Both the position numbers and the translations under genes were made by a program. Under the pieces are notes generated by a model. That model was not told where the DNA came from and did no database searches. It saw only the letters and a program-made list of their open reading frames with translations. From Tanypteryx hageni (lineage: Eukaryota; Arthropoda; Insecta; Odonata; Petaluridae): DNA of 64,000 bases. Numbering within the stretch: the first letter of the stretch is position 1; every line of letters begins with the position of its first letter. Shown here piece after piece: positions 1 through 12,525 of this stretch. The stretch covers positions 63,297,401-63,361,400 of the forward strand of contig CM054118.1 of NCBI GenBank assembly GCA_028673005.1, written 5' to 3'.

Positions 1-327
1 CATATTTCAAGTTTCGTGGCACAGATAGCTCTGCATGAGCAATAAGAATAATCTTCATTAAGACAATACTCTATACACTATAATTATAGAAAAATTTGAA
101 TATTTTGTTTCAAGATTATGGCATCATCATCCGTGACTTCAGCACGTATTTGGTTTTAAAAAATCGCGAAATAGGTATGACGCCATTATATTTAACAATT
201 GAAAGGTTAAAATTTCTCGAAAAACTACAAAACACAACATTAAAATACTTTTCATGTTTTACTAAATTTCTTGTGAGAGTAGATATAATGATGTCATCAT
301 AAGTTTACGTTGTAATTAAAATCATTG

Positions 328-371
<44 letters not shown>

Positions 372-827
372 ACAATTTACATTTTTCGCGAAATCAAGGC
401 ATCTATCCGCAATTTCTAAATTCTCTGGCAATCGGCTCGCGTCCAAGTTTTCGAATTTCCGGTTTCATGGCTTAGATCGTTCAGCAATAGCTATGATCAT
501 CATTAAGAAAATAGCCTGTATATCACACTGCAATTTATGTATAAATTAGGACATTTTGTGTGGTAGGATTATGGTGACATCATCCGTGGCTTTTAGTTAG
601 TATCCGGATAAAAAAATTAATTTAAAATTATCACGTCATCGTATGTATACGTCGTTGGCTGAAATAAAATAGATGCAGTTCGAACAATACAGTCCTTACG
701 CATTAAATCAATGCTGTTAAAGTATGGATAATAAATTCCCTTTGAAATGCATTGGAGTCGTTGCTATGGTAGTTTATATTTTTCATTGTTGAAAATCGAA
801 AAAATTTCATAATTTTATGATTACAAT
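1..827. other. AT-rich stretch, no gene
   Basis: No credible coding region is seen. The stretch holds an (AT)n microsatellite and a diverged local direct repeat: a motif like GATTATGG..ACATCATCCGTG occurs near 113-140 and again near 568-590. Short open frames here begin at non-ATG codons and show no motif. Confidence 0.6.
331..370. repeat. (AT)n microsatellite
   Basis: About twenty AT dinucleotides in a row. Simple sequence, with no coding meaning. Confidence 0.95.
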
Positions 828-1387
828 CAGAGCCGTCTCTAAGACCTGCGGGGCCCCGGGCGAGAGTGTTGTCGCGGTGCCCCCTATTTATACAAATCAA
901 ATTTCTCAATTACAATTTTATTATTGTTTTCAAGTTTATGTTAGTTCTTCTCCTAAAATACAGTAGGTGAAATATATTTTTAAAACCATTAATTGTTAAG
1001 GTTTGCACAGATTAATAGAACAATAACCAGTACATTACAATTTTAAATGTTTATTTTTCTAGCTTTAATATGCGCACATCTGTCGATAATTATTGGTTTT
1101 TCAATCTTATCAACTTCCTCATGTTCAATTGACAAAATAGATAATTCTTTCAGTAAGTATATCTAGGAAATGGAAATTATATATTACATATTTATTTTTC
1201 TATATTTAGTAATTGGAAATTAATGAGAAAAGTATACGAGTATATATAAACAGTATACGAGTAAACGAGCACCTATCTCCTCTTCTCGAGACAATTTCTC
1301 GAATACAATTTCTACTATAGCTCCTCATAGGCGCGGGGCCCTGGGCGACTGCCCCCCCCCAGCCCCCCCCCCCTTCAGATGGCTCTG
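828..1387. mobile_element. hAT-type non-autonomous element (MITE), 560 bp
   Basis: The element begins CAGAGCCGTCT and ends with the inverted form AGATGGCTCTG. An exact 8-bp direct repeat, ATTACAAT, flanks it at 820-827 and 1388-1395. An 8-bp target duplication with CAG..CTG ends is the signature of hAT transposition. Just inside both ends are GGGGCCC-type GC blocks, and the right side carries two cytosine runs near 1350-1372. The interior is AT-rich and does not code for a transposase, so the element would depend on an enzyme made elsewhere. Boundaries are seen directly; the superfamily follows from TSD length and end sequence. Confidence 0.88.
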
Positions 1388-4300
1388 ATTACAATCACAT
1401 TTTCACGCAAATTCAGCATGAATTTCAATTATGTCTTGAGGAAAAATGAACTTCATTCTTTCATCCACCGTACGGTGCATGTCTCGACTTTGTATCTTAA
1501 TTTTAAATAATTTTTTAAAAAGCAATTTTAGCAATTTTAGCCCTGCACAGTTTTCAATGCTTTTCTTATGGGTGTTTAAAAGTGGACTTTTGGGTCAAAA
1601 ACACCCCTTAAATAAAACTTCCTGGACTTTCGGATTTTTTTTCTGAGGTTGTACCCAATGACGTATCTTCATGCCAAATTTCAGCTCTGTAGCACTTCTG
1701 GAAGTACTTTAGGTTTTATATGATATATATATATATATATATCCTATATATTTAAGAACCAGCTATTTATAATGATTAAATGGATAACTGATATTTAGAG
1801 CAATTACCTTGCTTGCATTGCGTGTAATAGCGATACATATCGTAAACGACGATTTACGACGGCGGAGCAGTCATTACTTCCTGTGATATCAAATATTAAA
1901 ATGTGATTAATGATCAAAAATGAATTATTATTAAGCAAAAACGAGAAAATGATTGCAAAGTATGAAAGAGATAATTATCGCGTCTTAACCTTTCAATTTT
2001 TTTAACGTATAATTACAGTGATTTTCGTCTAGCTTTTTAGATGCCACATATTTAGCGTAGATTAGCCTTTAAATAAGCAAGTCTCGTTCAAAATCGATCG
2101 CACATTCAGTCCTAGGCCCTCCAAAATACCGATAAAAGTTTTCGGTCATTACTTTCTTCCGCCAACGACCCGAGTTTCGGTTAAGCTAGCTTTTTTGTAT
2201 TCTCCTTCCTGTGCTGCGTGATTCTTCTACAGTTGACCTTCACTCACGATACGTTTTCTCCAATTCTTTACTATTTTGTTTTTTTTTGTAATTTACTGTA
2301 ACTTGCATCTGCACTTTTTATGGGCACTCAAGGCGAATGGCGACTCTACAGAAAAATCACGTGAATAGGAAATTCGAGAATAAAAGGTAAAATCCGTTAA
2401 AGTCTGAATGCATTGAACCATTATTTTCTGATTGCTACGACAACGCATTCTCGTAGCTGTTACAAGAAGAATATAAACCGTAAACATTTTCATTTTATCT
2501 CGAAACTGAACTTTGTTTTTTCTTTCGTCAATAATATAATATATTGCGCATGACAAATGCGCGTATTACCTCTTTATCGCTTCGAAAATAAGTGAATTGA
2601 AGCAGTTCTTGGCCATTTTATTAGAGCTAGATAAAGGCTATCGTATCTTTTTATTTCGAGTGTGAAAGCGACTTTTCTGGCGCAAATAAACGAAAAGGAA
2701 ATATTCAGTTATCTTTGCAAAAAGACCGGAATTTTATGTTTTCGAATAAGGGAAGATTGACGTGCAATTTCAAGATTATATCTCTTAACTATAACTGACG
2801 CAAAAGGGTTCTTGGGATGTCGAAAGATCCATAAATAAGGTAAAATTAATAGCAATAAAAAGCGAAACGCGGTATTGATCGTTTTCAGATACATATTCGA
2901 AAAAGAAAAAAAAAGGCATTTTTAGAAAGGATTGTATGACTAAAAAGGAAATTCTAAAATTTTTATAACATATATCCACTTATTGTGACACCTTCGATAC
3001 TGTTCCTTTGGTATCATTTTAAAAAAAATTTAATCGTGAGCTTCGTGGTTATGGTTTAATTTATCGATTTATCCAAAACATTTCACAATTAAATAATTTA
3101 TTACCTTTACAGTAGTTAGATACGCTGAATAAGATGTTTCGTGTTAGTGCGTTATTTAAATATTACATAAATATCATTTTAATTGTATCATTTTCTTAAA
3201 ATCGATCAAGATAATTTTAAAAAACCATGTTCATTTTCCTCTGCTAGCGTCTTGTCCTTGAAATTTCATGGCCGTCAGCAATATGACATAAGAAGTTTAC
3301 GTAAAGTTGTAAACATATTAATTTCAACTTGCATTCCGAGAAATGATAAGGAATACGTCATTTTTGCATTACCGCAGATATTCCAGGAGCCATCATGTAA
3401 GCACGTAGTCTTAAGAAGGGACTAAGCCCAGCATGTCATGGGAGACAGACTTGGAAAGTCATTACCAAAGTATTTTCGGTAAGGACCAAACAAATGCGAT
3501 ATTCCATGAATGAGATGTCATCACTCGCTAAGTTCCTCATAGATCTGGTGTTCTTGGTTCCCTACAATGAATGTAAATTAGTAAAAAAAATCCCCATCGT
3601 CCTAAAATACCGCAAGAAAGGAAACTCTTCGTATGTACTCCAAATTAACTTTTTTGACCACAGAACCCGACGGTATTTAAAATCCCGTATTCTGATCATT
3701 TATTTTCCTTTGGGCAAAAGGGCTTTCACAGAATTTTTTTCATCTTCTCACTGGGCTGCCCTTAAAAAAAAAACAAGAAATGTCTTATAGTCTTTCCTCG
3801 ACACTCGCAAATTCCTCCCCTCGTGACCCTTTCACGTATTTAACTCTAAGAATACCAAGGCCTCTGAGCCCCACGACTATTTTTTCGTCTATTTCATCGT
3901 AATAAAATTCTCCAAAAGTTTTGAAAAATACCGCATTGTCCACAGCCTTATTATAAGCAAGCGGACATAGTTTTCGATCGATTTCGCAGGCATTCCTAAT
4001 TTGTAGAATTATTTGCGGCAACGGCCGCGAGTTATGAAAAACGAGTAGGTGAAATGAAATTGCATATGTCAGATGACTCGGATTAAAGTGTTTTTGTTGT
4101 TAATTTGCTATTAATTCTATAAATATGTATATGTATATATGTATAGTAATATGAGTCTGAGCTTGCAAGCACAGTGAGGGTAAATGTGAAAAAGTTCTAT
4201 TCTGAATAATTCTGCCTCTATATTATGTTAAGATAATATAATATCAGATTAGTTATGACTATTGCATATTTATATTCTTATGTTATCCTAAAATATAATA

Positions 4301-4440
4301 CAATACCTAAAAAAATACTGCCATGACCTTTCATTAAATCCTAGATAATGGGCCTCTGAACCCCCCTCCCATCCTTCCCCCTTAATAGTTCAGTATTGCT
4401 AGAGTTAAGCATCCCCTCCTATTATTGTTATTAAACTATT
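1388..4440. other. No gene recognised
   Basis: Mostly AT-rich unique-looking sequence with a short (TA)n run at about 1723-1742. The open frames of 60-98 codons at 2293-2556, 3494-3790 and 3785-4021 show no domain, no good splice context and no composition bias, and I do not treat them as genes. A C-rich patch sits at about 4355-4385. Confidence 0.5.
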
Positions 4441-5020
4441 AATAAAAGCCTTAATCTGTTGGTTGGTTTGTTGGTTGGAACGCTATATGGTATTTCCCAT
4501 AGGAGGGATCTTAAATATACCTCTTTCACACTTGCAGACTTATTTTCTTTTCCAAAGTTAAATTACAAGTAATTGACGCACGATCTTCGGATAAGAAACA
4601 TTTTAAAGGAAATTAAATGTCAATTCTTATTCTTATCGTCGATTTTTGTTTTCGAATCGAATTCGCTCACATTAAGCAAAAATATTCGAAAATTTGTCAA
4701 AATTTTGCATTTTTATTGAAACGTTCCCTTGGCGATCAACAGCATTGTTGTTCATACAGAAAATCAACATATATGGTTAGTCCATAGCAGCTAATTTTTT
4801 TCGGAATATAACGTTAAAGATGTTGTTAACTTATTGTTAGCTAAAAAATTGTATACTCTTATGGTCTAACAATAAAATATCAAAAAATATATTAAAGTGA
4901 AAACCTGTTCATCTATCTTATCTAATGTTCGTATAAGTATCAGATTTAGCTGACTTCCTTCAACTATATTGTTGAATGTATTAAGTTCCGATTTTTAATT
5001 TCAACGGGCATTCACACTAG
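4441..5020 (+). mobile_element. Helitron-like non-autonomous 3' portion
   Basis: Most of this segment is repeated in reverse orientation within 21627-22948: the stretch with repeated TTGGTTGGTTTG motifs at 4458-4480 and the stretch around 4680-4760 match 22590-22950, and about 4850-4985 matches 21650-21800. It ends CTAG at 5017-5020 followed by T, with a degraded inverted repeat (CCG..AACGGG) some 10 bases upstream. Helitrons end in a hairpin then CTRR and insert in front of T, so this fits a Helitron 3' terminus. It lacks the helicase fragment present in the longer copy. The 5' end was not located. Confidence 0.6.
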
Positions 5021-6438
5021 TCATTCACATAAAGGCTGAGCAAACCCCATCATTCTATAATTAATTTCTTTAAACAACTTAAGACTCTCGCGCAATTACA
5101 TAATTTATCACAGTAAAGGATTATCATTATGCACGCTCACATGCCGTATTACCATTTTTCCACGCTAAAAGAATCTTTTAATTGATTATATGAATAATTA
5201 AACGTGAGGTTATGTATGGTAAAACATATAACAGCCTGAACTTTTATTACTCAGGAAACTGTCAAAGCCGAATATTGATTAAAAATTCATATTCTTGGAT
5301 GCCGCTTTTCATATGAATGTGTATCTGTAAGACGAGAAATTCGAGACGCGGACGGAAAAGGTTTTCTAATGGAAAATTTGATATTGTTATGTGTATTTTG
5401 AACCAGTGAAATACGGAAATAAAAGTCATTTCCCAGTCCCGTTTGGACGGCCTTATACATTTTCGATGTTAACTGTCTTGGAGGAAACACATGAAGTGTC
5501 ATAACCCACCTCCTGGAAAGTCTCTCGTACCGTCCCGTAGGGTAAACTAGGGTTCAAGGATTAATGTGACTGGAATGGGAATTCGAAGAGTTTTAAAAGA
5601 AAGAAGGTCTGCCGTTTAAACCTGACGCGTGTCGGTGTCTTGAAATGCAGGGTTGTTATAAAGTCCAGGAGGGGTTTTTAATACCAATAAATTTCAATTA
5701 TTCTAAATAGAACAAAATATCAGTAATTGATTGACTGTTGATAATGTGGTGTTCGTACTCTCGTCCTGCAATTCCATGCCGTGCATTATATTTTCATGAT
5801 AAAATTAATTGCTATGTCATAAAGTATCTATGTCTTAATATTGAATTGCATAAATAATGAACCCCTTGATTTGTTGTTGATGTAACTATATATATATTTT
5901 TTTCTTTAGAGATTATCAGCGCCAACTGTCGATATAATTCAATTCAACGTATATTTAGAATACGTTGCTGAAGCGTTTTTTCTTAGAATCTCACAAAGTT
6001 GGAAAAAGGTTCAATATTAAGCTTAACAACGGTACTAAGTATTTTATTCTATGTGAAATAATTAAAAAGTTATTGGTATTTAAATCCCCAGATGGACCTT
6101 TTAATTCTTACCTTTTTTGTGTTTTCTTTTGTGTTACAATATTATTCGCTTCGTGTCCATTATCCACAGCTCTATGAAGAAGCCGAGATTTGCTGCTTGA
6201 TTCATTAAAAAGTAAAGCAATGCTGATTATCTCATATTACTTACTCCAGGCTTACATTCAAGAACGATCAACTCTAAGTACCTATAATATTTCCATATAT
6301 GTATGAAATCTAAAAATGAGTATTATGATTTGACTATATAATTTGCGACATTTTTTTAAGAAAATATTTTTTCAATTTTACACCGATGGATAAGAAGAAT
6401 AATTTAAGCTTTATGGTAAAGTTTGACACAATATAAAT
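5021..6438. other. No gene recognised
   Basis: AT-rich sequence. Open frames at 5287-5502 and 5965-6177 have no recognisable domain. Nothing else is supported. Confidence 0.5.
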
Positions 6439-6731
6439 CAGGTATGTCAAACTGGTGGCCCTTACTGTGACTTAGTACGGTCCGAATGCTAATTTTTGTC
6501 TCAACTAAATCGTTTGAGATTTTACATAGTGAACACTTAATTTTTATGAGATTGAGACAAGTTTTTTCTTAGTTATTATGGTACAACAGAACGCAAACTA
6601 CCAATCTTCTCGAAGAAGTCTTTTTTTCCACCTCATGCCCACATTAAACAACCGTCAATCCTAATGCGACCCTTTTACAACACCCATTGCATCAATGCGG
6701 CCCTGCTGCCTCTTCGAGTTTGACCTGCCTG
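6439..6731. mobile_element. hAT-type MITE, 293 bp
   Basis: Ends are inverted repeats: CAGGTATGTCAAACT on the left and AGTTTGACCTGCCTG on the right. Flanking 8-mers ATATAAAT (6431-6438) and ACATAAAT (6732-6739) match at 7 of 8 positions and are read as an old target duplication. Subterminal text such as GGTGGCCC and ATGCGGCCC resembles other arthropod hAT MITEs. No coding capacity. Confidence 0.8.
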
Positions 6732-9494
6732 ACATAAATTGTAATATGTCAACAAATGTTAAATAAATGTAAGTGTTCATTTGAGTTCTGGAAAAACACA
6801 AACTTATAATATTATTATGAAACAAAATGATAAAATGATTGAAAGATATTTACCGGCTAATGAAAATGACATACCCCAGAAAAAGAGGACATAACACAAA
6901 ATATCAAGAACTGAATAATGTTTTTCAGCAGCCAGGGCCAAATATTTCCGTGTATCTGATCCATTTCGGCAACAGAAGGCATAAAAACTGCAGACCTATT
7001 AAAAATTGACGTTTTTTGTATTAAATGAATTGCTACAAAGCTTCATAAAAAGACGCATATTACTTTCAGTGTTTCTTGTGGGGAAGCCAATGATTTGAAC
7101 AGAGATATTGTTGAAAGTTGGCATGAAACACTCAAAAAAATTACACAAGGTTACGACGCCGAAGACAATGCGAATGCTCATCAAACTGCATTATTTTCTT
7201 TAGAGCCCTTTCACATAAAACTTAGCGAATGAAAGGCGAAAAACATTCAAGTTAAGTACTAAAAGGACCGACTACAAAATAGGAAATCCTCGTAAATATA
7301 ACTAATGATTGTAACATAATTGCTTAAATATTTATTTAAAATTCCGCATTGCTCTAAAAGATAATCGCTACAACTATAAACTGAAACACCGTGGTAATGT
7401 CGCTAAAAGAATTAGTGAGAAATTGAACGTGACGCTTGATGGGGCATATTAAGTCTCCTACGGTTTTTAATGACAGAAAATGACTAGGAAACCTTCTTAA
7501 ATATGAATTAAAATGGTGGAATCACTGATTACTTAGGTTTTTGAAAAGTAATCTCCTCGACGGGGTTTATTTTTAAAAGATTTGTTAATTTTCCGAGACT
7601 TTTTTGGTTCTCGATCCCGCCCCACGTTTCATCCGTGGGAGTTTTGAGCATCGGTCACCATTGTTTGGGGGCGCCACTAACCGTACGATGCACGGACCTT
7701 CACCGAGCACTACCCTCCCTCCCTCAATTTCTCCCCCCCCCTACCACCCTCCTCTCATCACAACCTCCCTCTCTCTCTCTCTCTCCGCCATTTCGGTTCC
7801 TATCCGCTCCCTGCCGCCTGATAAGAAAGGCATAGTGTCGCAATGCGCCAAGTGGCGAATCCCTCTGCTCCGCGATGCGACTTTCAATTCTCTCCCTCCG
7901 AATACGATTCGTTTCGATTCATCGCCTAAGTTATTTTCGTTCCCACAGACTAGCGACGCACACAAATATAAATGCATACGCGTCTCTTCCGAATCTCTTC
8001 GGAGGATGCTCCCCGCTGCCTCGATTCTCTTCTGTTTACGGCCAGTCCCACGCAATTCGGATTCAGCTCCAAAATAACGAGAGGAATCCGAACCTTGCCC
8101 TTCTCCGGGGACACTTAAAAGGGTTCGCCGCTTTCCGCTAACGAGAGAGAATCGCGTTCTGTGCGCGCAATACCTTTCCATGGCTTTTAATATCGATTCT
8201 CTGCTTTAGATGTGCTGTTTTTTACCATAGGGCACGGGAGAATAGAGCCTTCACTTCGGTTTTTATGCCTCTGTGTGTAGTGGGAGTTGCCACTGTTAAT
8301 ATCCTCCTCGTAGAATTTGCTTGGTTCCTGGAGTTACTAATGACATAGCTAAAATTTTAAAACGAGCAAAGAAATTATTTTCTGTAAGAACGAGATTAAC
8401 CAATTATCAAAGTTATATTTTCTGTACAAAGACCCCAATAACTCGATTAAAAATAAGACTCTCAAGTTTCTCCATTCCTCCTGATAACTTATGGAGCTCC
8501 AATATGTCATGGTAAGGCTGAGAACTTTCATAAGATATTGGAGATAAATAGCTTATAAATTCGATTCCAGCCAAAAGGTAAGCTGGAAGATTCTCTTCTG
8601 AACATCATTCTTCTTGTAACATGTTGACTTAGCAATAAATGACAAACTATGGGCCTTTGATTTATGACGAGCTTGAATTTCGTACGAGGCATTTCGGCAT
8701 TACATGGATCGAACTTGTGAACGATAGTGAAATTATCGCTAAAGTCAGCCTCAAATACGATGAAGTCAGCGCTCTAATCGCTATTCTCTCATGTAACTAT
8801 AATGCAATTCAGTGTGAAAATTCAAACCAGCGGCGGGTCCAGAAAAATATATCAAGATGGAGCCGGGTTATCGCTTCCCTTTTGGGACCATCCACTAAAT
8901 AAAACGCAATCCGACTCAAAACTTGGATAGACACACATTTCAATTGAGCTTCAATTCATAGCTAAACGGGCCGTAAAAGTTTTTAGATTCTTTCACTTAT
9001 TTTCTCTTAATGCAGCCATCATACTGAAAGGCACCATAGGTATTTGTTCAGCTAGTTTTTATTCGCAGGCAAACCTCGATAACTTACGAAGAAATTATAT
9101 AAACCACGAATTAACATAGGAAAATATTGCCACGAAAATCAGGTTTTTCGTATTTCTAGTGCTTCCAAACTTTGTCACGTGAGCCTCTTTCCTTTCGAGA
9201 TCAATAAAAGAGAAAAAATTACTTTTAAGTGCCTAAGTGTTTTCGTATCTGTTCACGATCACTTACAAGCATTTCCATTATTTTCTTTGTAAGAATAGTG
9301 AAAGGCTAACGCGAGTATGTACAAAAAATTCACGAGTAGTCCAAAACAGTGACACGATTAAACAACTTGATCACCCTTTAAATTACGACAGTTAATCGAG
9401 AGATACATTCATTATCAATAAACGTATACGAAATTCGTGCATGTCATTTCCACTATACATTTAAGTAACAATGCTATAAAACTAAAGAACAAGC
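6732..9494. other. No gene recognised; GC-richer CT-tract patch inside
   Basis: Within about 7600-8180 the base composition rises in GC, with a CT microsatellite near 7765-7785 and C-rich text. Overlapping open frames exist on both strands there but show low-complexity composition and no domain; this could be a promoter or untranslated sequence of an unseen gene. Near 8829 the motif CAGCGGCGGGTCCAG resembles a hAT end, but no partner end was found. The rest is featureless. Confidence 0.45.
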
Positions 9495-9570
9495 ATTTAA
9501 AAAAATACTTGTCTCAGGTATCTCCAATAGCCATAACAAGCTTAAAAGAGGTTCTTGAATTTTTTCAGCC
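9495..9570 (+). repeat. Half copy of a foldback repeat family
   Basis: The motif ACTTGTCTCAGGTATCTCC followed by AATAGCCATAACAAG matches the outer arm of the palindromic elements at 12265-12525 and, more loosely, 59524-59791. Only one arm is present, so this looks like a truncated copy. Confidence 0.55.
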
Positions 9571-10619
9571 GTAAGACAAGCTCGATAGTTCACTGTTTAA
9601 CAATACTATAATTAAACCTTCTCCGACACAAAACCTAAATATTTTAACTACCAAACCTAGCTATGTCGTCATTTGTTGGATTTAGTGATTCCATGCCTTA
9701 AAACCTTTAATAAAATTTATTATTCATTTCCCGTAAAAATGTCACTTTTACGAGGAAATGCATGCATGAATTTTTCAAATGAAAAGTAACATCTTTCGTG
9801 CCGTTCCAACAGATTGAGTTCAATGCCAAAATGGTGATATGTTGATGAAAGTTACGATCGAGAATCATGGAGCGAAATTAAAGTTTAAACTATTAATAGA
9901 TTCGTATAGCGCCAGGAATGTTAAAGGACGCCGAAGGTTTTGACTAATATATTTTAAGTCCCACGTTGAAATTCAACGGTTTCTACCGCACTGTCGCGAA
10001 TGGTATCTGTTTTATATTTACCAACGTAGTTTTTGAGCTTACTCCGTCAACTTGGAATTTTTACCACTTTAAACCATGTAAAAGACAACGACCTGCATGG
10101 AAATAAGACTAGTTATTGTATACGTCACACTAGGGAAATTCGTCACGGATATCACTTTGTAAAATCTAGCCAGTTATCTGCCATCCCTATACTACTAATT
10201 TTAAGTCATAAAGACTCGGATGGAAACATCAATAAAACCGGCTTAATCAAACTTGAACATCTGTCCAGAATGCAAAATTAGGTGAAGGTGAGTAAAATTT
10301 CGTTTTAACCCTGTTTTTAAAAAGGTTATTTTATATGTAAAGTGGATACCTCAAAATCGATTTTACGATTATTTATACCCGTCATAAAAGTGAAACGCAC
10401 TCAGTCGCTGCCTGGCGTGCAACGTGACACACGGAAAATAGGGAGTGAGGCGTGACGCAAAGGATTGACAAGTGAAGCCTCATCCTGGCATAAATAACAC
10501 TGGCGAAGGGCAAGACATTTGAGGCGTCTCCAGGGCGCGTTTGTTGACACTCGGTGATTGCAGGAGGTCATGTGGTGGGGGAGTTATCCAACGCTGGGGA
10601 AAAAACGCTCAGCCTGGAA
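9571..10619. other. No gene recognised
   Basis: AT-rich with a moderately GC-rich end after 10400. The open frame at 10033-10281 shows no domain. Confidence 0.45.
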
Positions 10620-11050
10620 AATGGAAGGAAGATGAGAGGAAGAGAGAGAGAAAGGGAATGCAGTATTTATTGAGAGTGACACTGAGCCTACAAGCCCCCA
10701 TTTATATGTGAGCAGAAAAGAGGGGAGCGATAAATGAAGAGAGGAGGAGAGATGTTAGGGAATGAGGAGAGAGAGAAAAGGGGAAAAGAAAAGTTGGGAT
10801 GAATGACATGGAAGGGGATGGGGAGGTGAGGGAATGTTCGGGTGAGGACAGGAATGGGAAAAGATAAGGAAGTGTTTGTCGAGGAAGAGAAAGAGGGTAG
10901 AGGGGGGAGAGGGAGGAGATAGAGGGAGGATATAGAGGGAGGAAATAGAGGGAGGAAATAGAGGGAGGAAATAGAGGGAGGAAATAGAGGGAGGAAATAG
11001 AGGGAGGAAATAGAGGGAGTAGATAGAGGGAGGAAATAGAGGGAGGAAAT
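10620..11050 (+). repeat. Purine-strand tract with 13-bp minisatellite
   Basis: Nearly all A and G on the plus strand. From about 10911 to 11050 the unit AAATAGAGGGAGG repeats about eleven times with few changes. Such homopurine tracts can adopt unusual structures. The long open frames across this tract, on either strand, are products of the biased composition rather than genes. Confidence 0.9.
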
Positions 11051-11336
11051 AGATAGATAGATAGATAATCGTCTTTATTCGGGCGAAATTTAGACCAGAA
11101 GGTCCATTCTTACATTTAACCCTTCGTCAATATAATAAATACAAGAAAAAGAATAAAATAAGGTATAACAAAATACATTATATAAACATTATGTACCTAA
11201 ATCATACAAATTAAAAAGATAAAATTGAATACAGATTTGTGTTTGTGGGGAAAACCTAGGTAAAAACAGACATGTCCTCCCTAGTAAAACCCACGCAGGA
11301 AAACACCCACTAAGAAGGGGGGTGTGAAAAACCTGC
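11051..11336 (-). mobile_element. 3' end of a non-LTR retrotransposon, 5'-truncated
   Basis: Read on the minus strand, the segment ends AATAAAGACGATTATC followed by tetranucleotide TATC repeats (plus strand 11050-11067). A polyadenylation-like AATAAA next to a short tandem repeat tail is characteristic of several non-LTR clades. The upstream part has no recognisable protein domain, so only the 3' untranslated region seems present. It interrupts an otherwise continuous homopurine tract, which makes the insertion limits fairly clear although no target duplication was defined. Confidence 0.6.
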
Positions 11337-11950
11337 GAAAGGAGGAGATAGAGGGAGGAGAGAGAGGGAATAAAGAGAGGGAAGAGAGGGAAGAGAGTGA
11401 GAAAGGGTAGAGAGAGGGAAGAGAGAGAGGGAAGAGAGAGAGGGAAGAGAGAGAGGGAAGAGAGAGAGAGGGAAGAGAGAGAGGGAAGAGAGAGAGGGAA
11501 GAGAGAGAGGGAAGAGAGAGAGGGAAGAGAGAGAGGGAAGAGAGAGAGGGAAGAGAGACAGGGAAGAGAGAGAGAGAGGAGAGATAGGGAAGAGAGAGAG
11601 AGGGAAGAGAGAGAGGGGAGAGAGAAGGGGAAGAGAGAGGGAGGGAACAGAGAGAAGGAACAGAGAGAAAGAGGGACCAGAGAAAAAGAGAGAACAGAGA
11701 GAGAGGGAAGAGAGAGATGGAAGAAAGAGGAGGGTGAGAGAGGGACAGAGGAAGGGAGGAGAAAGGAAAGGGAGGTGGGAGAGATGGGAATGGGGAAGAG
11801 AGGGGAGAGAAGGAAGGAGAAGGGAGAGGGAGAAAGATTGGATCGGGGAGGAAAGAGGGAGGGAAGGAAATAGAAATTGACTGGGAATGTAGCAGGAGTG
11901 AAGAGAGAGAGAGTGTGTGTGTAGAGGGGAAGCACAAGGGAAGTAGGAGG
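11337..11950 (+). repeat. Purine-strand tract, (GA)-rich minisatellite
   Basis: Continuation of the homopurine tract after the insertion. Units such as GGAAGAGAGAGAG (13 bp) recur from about 11409 to 11640 and then degenerate. The open frames here, of about 240-256 codons on the minus strand (Ser/Leu/Pro repeats) and 158 codons on the plus strand (Arg/Glu/Gly repeats), are low-complexity artefacts. Confidence 0.9.
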
Positions 11951-12264
11951 AGAGGCCATCGAATTGAAAGCGTCGGTCCTTGAATCGCATTTTTCGAAAC
12001 GGCAAACGTCCCCACCTCCTGAGGGAGGTGATGGTCATGGAACGGTTTTTGGGACTTAAGGTTACTTAGGAATCACTGGATTGGCTGGTTGTTACCATAG
12101 AGAGGGTAACGTCGAAAAGAGACTATGGTTTCCTTATCGCGGACACTTCGCTCGGTTATTCGGGTCTCAGGGAAAGGTATATTCGATTCAAATCATAAAT
12201 GCTAACTGAAATATTTAGCAAGACTTAGGATTCAACATGAAACTATCGGGTTCGTCTTATGGCT
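11951..12264. other. No gene recognised
   Basis: About 310 bases of mixed sequence after the purine tract. Nothing supported. Confidence 0.4.
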
Positions 12265-12525
12265 GAAAAATTCAAGAATAAGCAATTTAAAAAATATACA
12301 TGCCTCAGGTATCTCCAGTAGCCATAGCAAGGTTAAAAAACCATATGCACATTCCGGCTATAAAGCAGCCGTCTTCAGTGGTAATTCTCCGAAAATAGAT
12401 TCATTTAAATCTAGAACCTGTTTTTGATGAATTACCACTGAAAACGTTTGCTTTGTAGCCGAAATGATATGGTTTTTTAACTTTGTTGAGGCTATACATG
12501 ATACAAGTATATTATTCAAAAGACT
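12265..12525. mobile_element. Palindromic foldback element, diverged arms
   Basis: The two halves are diverged inverted copies about an axis near 12420. The left arm carries GGCTATAAAGCAGCCGTC and TTCAGTGGTAATTCTCC; the right arm carries their inverted relatives (AATTACCACTGAA, GCTTTGTAGCC, CATATGGTTTTTTAA-like). A second palindrome of the same family lies at 59524-59791, and pieces occur at 9495-9570 and 20440-20470. No protein is encoded. I infer a foldback or MITE family; the superfamily is uncertain. Confidence 0.65.

Noticed and set aside
7604..8181. Overlapping frames of 157 (plus) and 146 (minus) codons in a GC-richer patch
   Set aside because: Both strands are open over the same bases, a CT microsatellite lies inside, and no domain, splice context or codon pattern supports either.
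8829..8900. CAGCGGCGGGTCCAG as the start of another hAT MITE
   Set aside because: No matching inverted end or 8-bp duplication found within 1 kb.
10911..11050. Regular repeats considered as a CRISPR-like array
   Set aside because: The 13-bp units are contiguous without spacers and the context is eukaryotic.
11189..12038. Three overlapping minus-strand frames of about 240-256 codons and a 158-codon plus-strand frame
   Set aside because: They read through a homopurine minisatellite; all frames are open because of the bias, and the proteins are simple Ser/Leu/Pro or Arg/Glu/Gly repeats.
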